Origin: Deltaproteobacteria bacterium
GTDB lineage: Bacteria > Myxococcota_A > UBA9160 > UBA4427
Length of the DNA: 64,000 nucleotides
NCBI GenBank assembly: GCA_029261835.1
Contig: JAJDAO010000055.1
Location: 144,688 to 208,687 of the forward strand
Reading direction: 5' to 3'
In this document: positions 60,223 to 64,000 of the stretch, one piece after another
Numbering within the stretch: position 1 is the stretch's first letter
Layout of the letters: every line of letters begins with the position of its first letter
Made by a program: the position numbers and the translations under genes
The notes under the pieces: generated by a model
Databases searched by the model: none
What the model saw: only the letters and a program-made list of their open reading frames with translations
Told to the model about the DNA's origin: nothing

Positions 60223-61071
60223 CTAGAACTCGGGCTCGTCCCACCAGGGAAAGAACCCCGGCATGTCTCTGCTGACATTCAGAGGGAATGCGGCCGGGCG
60301 CTTCTCGAGAAAGCTCGTCACACCCTCTCGCGCGTCGGCAGAGGCCCCCATGGAGTAGATCGCCTGCGAGTCGATGCGGTGGGCCTCCATCGGGTGTTGG
60401 GCGCCGAGCATGCGCCACATCATCTGGCGTGACAGCGCCACAGAGACTGCGCTGGTGTTCTCCGCGATCTCGCCGGCCAACTCTCGCGCAGCGGGGAGCA
60501 ATTCGTCTGGCGGGAGCACGCGCGACACCAGCCCCGCCTCCAGGGCCTCGCGGGCGGGAAACACCCGGCCCGTGGCAACCCACTCCATCGCCTGGGAGAT
60601 GCCCACGACACGCGGCAGGAACCAGCCACTGCAGGCCTCGGGCACGATGCCGCGCCGGGCAAACACGAACCCCATCTTCGCGTTCTCACTGGCGAGGCGA
60701 ATGTCCATCGGGAGGGTCATGGTGATTCCCACGCCCACCGCCGGCCCGTTGATGGCGGCGATCACCGGCTTCAGGCATTGGAAGATGCGCAGACTGACCA
60801 GCCCTCCCCCATCCCGGTGCTCCTCGATCTTCGCCGATTCGCTGTCGTCGAAGGTCTCACCCCCTCCGGCGAGATCCGCACCGGCACAGAAGCCGCGCCC
60901 GGCGCCGGTGACGACCACCACCCGCACTTCATCGTTGGAATCGACGTCGTCGAACAACTCCACGAGTTCGCGCCGCATCGTGGGGGTAAATGCGTTGAGG
61001 CGATCCGGCCGGTTGAGGGTCACCGTCAGAATCTGATCGCTGAGATCGGTCTCCAGAGTCTTGTATGCCAT
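60223..61071 (-). CDS. Enoyl-CoA hydratase/isomerase family protein
   Basis: Crotonase-fold enzyme, 282 residues, acting on an acyl-CoA thioester. The oxyanion-hole parts are GRGFCAGADLAGG and INGPAVGVGITM; the second active-site segment is FARRGIVPEACSGWFLPRVV, where the Glu matches the catalytic Glu164-type position of hydratases. The C-terminal end (MPGFFPWWDEPEF) is typical of a subgroup acting in beta-oxidation-like side pathways of high-GC bacteria. ATG 61071; a palindrome lies 47 bp upstream. No acyl-CoA dehydrogenase or ligase is nearby, so the substrate is not set by context. Confidence 0.9.
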   Translation of the reverse strand: MAYKTLETDLSDQILTVTLNRPDRLNAFTPTMRRELVELFDDVDSNDEVRVVVVTGAGRGFCAGADLAGGGETFDDSESAKIEEHRDGGGLVSLRIFQCLKPVIAAINGPAVGVGITMTLPMDIRLASENAKMGFVFARRGIVPEACSGWFLPRVVGISQAMEWVATGRVFPAREALEAGLVSRVLPPDELLPAARELAGEIAENTSAVSVALSRQMMWRMLGAQHPMEAHRIDSQAIYSMGASADAREGVTSFLEKRPAAFPLNVSRDMPGFFPWWDEPEF

Positions 61072-61117
61072 GCACTCAGCATAGCGGTGCGGGCAGCCCG
61101 CGCTGGAGCAGGCGCTG

Positions 61118-61137
61118 CGTCACGCGACAACGTGACG
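61118..61137. promoter_or_regulatory. Palindrome upstream of enoyl-CoA hydratase gene
   Basis: CGTCACG (61118-61124) and CGTGACG (61131-61137) are perfect inverted arms around a six-base spacer, 47 bp ahead of the enoyl-CoA hydratase ATG, a fitting place for a repressor site such as a TetR-type fatty-acid regulator. The regulator is not in the immediate neighbourhood. Confidence 0.45.
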
Positions 61138-61338
61138 TCAGCAGATGTCTGCTTCGGTCGACTCGACGCCGCGCTGACGAAGCGGGCAAGGATCAAGCGG
61201 CGTACGATGCGAAAGGAGGAAGGAGGAGTACCGGGACGGCCGCGCCTATTCTGAACACACCCGGCCTGCTCCAGGTTTGATGCAACACGATCGCAGAAGT
61301 ATGCTTGCGCCCGGACATCTGACGCGAAGGGGTTAGTT

Positions 61339-61779
61339 ATGACACGTCGCTTCCTTCTGACCTGTCTGATTGCCGGCTTGCTCGCCGGCTGCGGTGGTCC
61401 CGTATTGATCATTCCGGGCGGTACGTTGAGCGGCCCGTTGAAACCGACACCAGACACCTGGCAGGCAGTTCCGGACACGATTCAGGTGGAATTCAGGCCC
61501 TCGCGCGACCCGTATTCGATCAATATCTGGGGTGTGGGTCTCGGGTCCGATCTATACATCGCAACCAGCGCTGATGGCACGCGATGGAGCGTCTTCCTCG
61601 CCAGCGACAAGGACGTCAGGGTACGCATCGACGAGACGCTCTATGCACTCCGCGCGGCGCCGGTGTCTGACACAGACGAACGAACCCGCGTGTTGGCCCG
61701 CTACATCGAGAAGTACGATCTCGAGATAGAGGACAGCTGGGTGGAAACCGGTCTGATCTACCGGTTGGATCGGCCTTGA
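61339..61779 (+). CDS. Small lipoprotein, unknown function
   Basis: A 146-residue exported protein, not recognised. The N-terminus is a textbook lipoprotein signal (TCLIAGLLAGCGG; Cys about residue 18). The mature part is a small alpha-beta domain with alternating strands (IQVEFRPSRDPYSINIWGVG; RWSVFLASDKDVRVRI) and a charged C-terminal helix (EKYDLEIED). The ATG at 61339 follows GAAGGGG. It has no Cys beyond the lipidation site. It stands alone; the IS remnant and sigma-54 promoter lie downstream. Confidence 0.75.
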   Translation: MTRRFLLTCLIAGLLAGCGGPVLIIPGGTLSGPLKPTPDTWQAVPDTIQVEFRPSRDPYSINIWGVGLGSDLYIATSADGTRWSVFLASDKDVRVRIDETLYALRAAPVSDTDERTRVLARYIEKYDLEIEDSWVETGLIYRLDRP

Positions 61780-61859
61780 TCCGGCTGCTCGACTTCGGCA
61801 CGAGCTAGAATCCTTCCACGCCCCGATCTCGTCGATCTTCGCACTATTCAAGAACAACG

Positions 61860-61959
61860 GGTACTTGCGACCGTTGGGTGCCCGCGACTGGCCCGTCTGG
61901 ACCAGCTCGACCATCTGCTGGCGAAACTCCGGCGGGTGCGGCGGACGACCTCTCGGCAT
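61860..61959 (-). pseudogene. IS3-type transposase OrfA remnant
   Basis: Starting at ATG 61959 behind AAGGAG, the first 25 codons read MPRGRPPHPPEFRQQMVELV and on to QTGQS, the usual beginning of IS3-family OrfA transposases. After that the frame loses similarity and the rest of the helix-turn-helix is gone. It is the only visible mobile-element remnant in the 614-bp interval 61780-62393; the remainder holds a sigma-54 promoter at its end and nothing else recognised. Confidence 0.7.
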
Positions 61960-62305
61960 CGTGGACTCCTTCCGGCCAAGGGGTGGGACACGGCGGGGAC
62001 CTTCCTTCCGTAGCGTCCCGTCATGCCCGAGCCATGCGCCCGCCCGGGTGCCGTTTCTGTATGCCTTTCATATACGCCTCGACCTGACCGCGGCGTGTGT
62101 GGGCACTGTCGTCAAAGCCCTGAAGAAACAATGGGCTAGGCGACTGGACGCCCATGCGGCGCGACGGCTGCCTCCGGCACGCGTATACGCAGCGCATACA
62201 GTGGCCGCAATCGCGGCCAACGGCGGCAGCAGCGAAGAATCGAAAAACAGAGCTGCGACAGGTACTTATGCGCCTGCGCCCAATGCCCGCCAAGCCCGGT
62301 TTTTT

Positions 62306-62320
62306 TGGCACACGCCTTGC
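62306..62320 (+). promoter_or_regulatory. Sigma-54 (-24/-12) promoter
   Basis: TGGCAC-ACGCC-TTGC is a full match to the RpoN promoter consensus (GG and GC with the right five-base spacing), preceded by a T-tract. The ATG of the first receiver-like gene lies 74 bp downstream, a fitting distance. RpoN promoters need an enhancer-binding protein; none is encoded in the window. Confidence 0.85.
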
Positions 62321-62393
62321 GAGAGGAGAGGGTAAATAGGAGCGGGAAGGATGATCCACCCCGCTGGTTCCCGAAGGCGGTACGAGGCAGAAC

Positions 62394-62804
62394 ATGAGCA
62401 ATCAAAAAAACATCGTCGCCGTGCTGGAAGGCGGCTCTGCCGATGAGGCCCTGGCGGAGTCCATCACCAAGCAGGGCCTGCCCGCCATGCGCTTTGGCAG
62501 CCTGGAGTCGCTGAGCCATTGCGATTCACTTTCGTCGATCTCGGTCTTCGTCTTCCGGGTGGGCCGAGAGCGGCTCGGCTCGCTGCTGATCGCCCTGGGC
62601 CGCTTGAGCCTCGATTATCCCGGCGTGCGCAAGCTCGCGGTGGTCGACGATGGCCTGTCCGTCGTCCTGGCCGCCTACCTGAGCGCATGCTCGGTGGACT
62701 TCTTGAATACCTGTGTAGACGCACCGGATGCCGATCGCGTTGCGAGCACCGTGCGTCGAATCGTTGAACAACGGCCATGGTGCTTGGCACGGGCCAACCC
62801 CTGA
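62394..62804 (+). CDS. Receiver-like protein without phospho-acceptor site
   Basis: A 136-residue protein, weakly recognised. Its size and alternating strands (KNIVAVLEGGS; ISVFVFRVGRERLGSLLIAL; VRKLAVVDDGLSVVLAAY; VDFLNTCVDAP) suggest a CheY/receiver-like or related Rossmann fold, but the Asp that would be phosphorylated is absent, so a phospho-independent role is likely. ATG 62394 is the first gene behind the sigma-54 promoter. It is followed 31 bp later by a true receiver with a membrane part, which suggests they work together. Fold assignment is tentative. Confidence 0.6.
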   Translation: MSNQKNIVAVLEGGSADEALAESITKQGLPAMRFGSLESLSHCDSLSSISVFVFRVGRERLGSLLIALGRLSLDYPGVRKLAVVDDGLSVVLAAYLSACSVDFLNTCVDAPDADRVASTVRRIVEQRPWCLARANP

Positions 62805-62834
62805 CGTGGGACCGCTGGTCCCAGGAGGTGCGAG

Positions 62835-63716
62835 ATGCTGGAGCTGAAACGAGAACTTGAGAAGAATGCGAACCAAGAGATTCTGTTCGTAGACGACGAG
62901 AAGGGTGTCCGAGAGGGTTGGAAGCGCTTCCTCTCGGCGGAGAATCGGACGGTGACCACGGCCGAAGACGGCGAGAGCGCCATCTCCGGATTGTCCAGGC
63001 GCCCGATCGACCTGGTGATCTCTGATCTGCGAATGCCGGGGGTAGACGGGCTCGATGTGCTGGAATGGGTGCACGAGCACAAGCCCGAGACCCGCTTCGT
63101 CCTGATTACGGGCTACGGCAGCGACGAGGTCGAGCAGCGGGCCCGCAGCCTGGGCGCCTTCGGATATCTCCAGAAGCCGGTCCTTCCCGATCAGCTGGCC
63201 GAAATCGCCGAGGCCGCCTTGCGCGGAGAGCCGTCGAGCTGGGAGGGAGCCGTTCAGGAGGAGCCGGCAATGGCCGAGCCGGTCGTGGAGGCCGTGGCCC
63301 CCGTGGCAGTGCCTGAGCCGGAGAGCACACAGGCGCAGGCGGCTGCACTGGAGCCGGCCCTGCAGCTCACCCTTCGCGACCTCAGGCGACTGGCGATGGC
63401 CCCCATCCTGGGCTTCGCCTACATCGTCTTCCTGCCGGTCATCGGCATCGCGGCGGCCTGCTACGGCGTCGGCAGCAAGGTTGCACAGCTGGCCCAAGGG
63501 GTTGTGGATGCCCGCGTCGAAGCGCAGGTGGCTGCGACCGAGACAATCGTGGAGCCCACCCTTCGCGGCTTCGGCAAGCTGGTGGCAGCGCCCTTCATGG
63601 GCCTGGCCTACCTCGTCGCCCTGCCGGTAGTCGGCATTGCGGCGGCCTGTTACGGAGTGGGTACCAGAATCGCACAGCTGGCCAAGCCGGCTGTGCAGCA
63701 GATTGCGAAAGGCTGA
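62835..63716 (+). CDS. Receiver domain fused to a duplicated membrane module
   Basis: A 293-residue protein. Residues about 13-130 are a complete response-regulator receiver: acidic pair Asp20-Asp21 (LFVDDEKG), phospho-acceptor Asp64 (VISDLRMPG), Thr92, and Lys114 (YLQKPV). A Pro/Glu/Ala linker (about 135-175) follows. Residues 183-221 and 246-284 are a duplicated unit, each with one hydrophobic segment and the shared core VGIAAACYGVG; the linker between them is charged. There is no DNA-binding or enzyme output domain, so the output must act at the membrane. ATG 62835 has GGAGGT ahead. Second gene behind the sigma-54 promoter; a multihaem cytochrome follows. I know of no named family with this architecture. 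Confidence 0.8.
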   Translation: MLELKRELEKNANQEILFVDDEKGVREGWKRFLSAENRTVTTAEDGESAISGLSRRPIDLVISDLRMPGVDGLDVLEWVHEHKPETRFVLITGYGSDEVEQRARSLGAFGYLQKPVLPDQLAEIAEAALRGEPSSWEGAVQEEPAMAEPVVEAVAPVAVPEPESTQAQAAALEPALQLTLRDLRRLAMAPILGFAYIVFLPVIGIAAACYGVGSKVAQLAQGVVDARVEAQVAATETIVEPTLRGFGKLVAAPFMGLAYLVALPVVGIAAACYGVGTRIAQLAKPAVQQIAKG

Positions 63717-63727
63717 GAGTGGCTGAC

Positions 63728-64000
63728 ATGCGGTTGCTGCCGGTGATTCTCGCGCTCCTGTGCCTGTCCTTCGCAACCCCTGGGTGGGGACAGAATCTAA
63801 GCCCCGAAGAAATCGAGGAGATGAATGAAGAATGTCTGGATTGCCATGATGACATGGACGAGGACGAAGCGGAGTACGCCTTTCCCGCTGGCAAGGTGAT
63901 CCAGTTCCAGGTGGATCCCGAGGACCACAAAGCATCGGCGCACGGCCAGATCCTCGCCTGCATGTCATGCCACGAGAGCTACGACGACGACCACCCCGAG
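63728..64000 (+). CDS. Multihaem c-type cytochrome, cut by the right edge
   Basis: An exported cytochrome whose first 91 codons lie in the window. It has a signal peptide (LLPVILALLCLSFATPGWG) and two CxxCH haem-binding motifs so far: CLDCH and CMSCH, with acidic spacers. The His before the second motif (KASAHGQILACMSCH) resembles the NrfH/NapC-like or 'cytochrome c7/octahaem' start. More haems are probable beyond the edge. The ATG at 63728 lies 11 bp after the receiver-fusion stop, so it is likely in the same sigma-54-driven operon, suggesting regulated anaerobic or extracellular electron transfer. Confidence 0.85.
   Translation, partial: MRLLPVILALLCLSFATPGWGQNLSPEEIEEMNEECLDCHDDMDEDEAEYAFPAGKVIQFQVDPEDHKASAHGQILACMSCHESYDDDHPE

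Noticed and set aside
61215..61240. Strong ribosome-site-like run (AAAGGAGGAAGGAGG)
   Set aside because: No ATG, GTG or TTG at a usable distance leads into a plausible frame.
1..64000. tRNA, rRNA or CRISPR arrays
   Set aside because: No regularly spaced repeats, no cloverleaf-like sequences with conserved TTCGA loops in the right context and no rRNA signature were found on either strand by reading.

Overview
The window is GC-rich, densely coded bacterial chromosome. A TolC-type outer-membrane protein, DevBCA-like and RND exporters, an MlaC-type periplasmic lipid carrier, lipoproteins and a PEP-CTERM secreted protein point to a Gram-negative cell. The mixture (PEP-CTERM sorting signal, GT4 enzymes, sulfotransferase, MMPL exporter, multihaem cytochrome, probable selenoprotein) fits an uncultured deltaproteobacterial or myxobacterial-like lineage; that placement is inference. 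No rRNA, tRNA or CRISPR array was seen.

Layout. 1-7.8 kb: end of an amidohydrolase, a two-CBS protein, a four-gene DevBCA-like ABC exporter (fusion lipoprotein, two permeases, ATPase) and an FGGY sugar kinase. 7.8-17.6 kb: a phosphonate locus. A tight minus-strand operon encodes a PEP mutase fused to a nucleotidyltransferase, phosphonopyruvate decarboxylase, a second nucleotidyltransferase, 2-aminoethylphosphonate (AEP) transaminase, a CdsA-like protein and a CDP-alcohol phosphotransferase, with a GT4 glycosyltransferase upstream. A divergent pair encodes an Eis-like acetyltransferase and a second CDP-alcohol phosphotransferase. Together they can make AEP, activate it with CTP and transfer it to a lipid or polyol, so the likely product is a phosphonolipid or phosphonate-decorated glycan. 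17.6-23.5 kb: TolC-like protein, PAS-GGDEF-EAL protein, carotenoid-type FAD oxidoreductase and a small globin. 23.7-29.9 kb: secreted proteins, including a zinc metalloprotease whose propeptide-like domain is a separate upstream gene behind a cyclic-di-GMP (GEMM-I) riboswitch, and a PEP-CTERM protein.

29.9-43.8 kb: alcohol dehydrogenase, MlaC, YjbQ and MAPEG proteins divergent from a TetR gene with a perfect operator; alkylsulfatase-like lactamase-fold lipoprotein; argC; membrane-anchored hydrolase; asd; a sulfotransferase/aminotransferase pair with a PAP-phosphatase nearby; a hemolysin-III protein. 44-57.5 kb: RND efflux pair, MscS channel, aminotransferase with divergent TetR, MBOAT plus SGNH-like O-acylation pair, large MMPL exporter. 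57.6-64 kb: a MerB-like protein whose catalytic cysteine is an in-frame TGA (probable selenocysteine), GT4 enzyme, enoyl-CoA hydratase, lipoprotein, an IS remnant, and a sigma-54 promoter in front of two receiver-type proteins and a multihaem cytochrome cut by the right edge.

The strongest leads are the MerB-like selenoprotein, the riboswitch-controlled split protease, and the phosphonate locus with duplicated activation and transfer enzymes.
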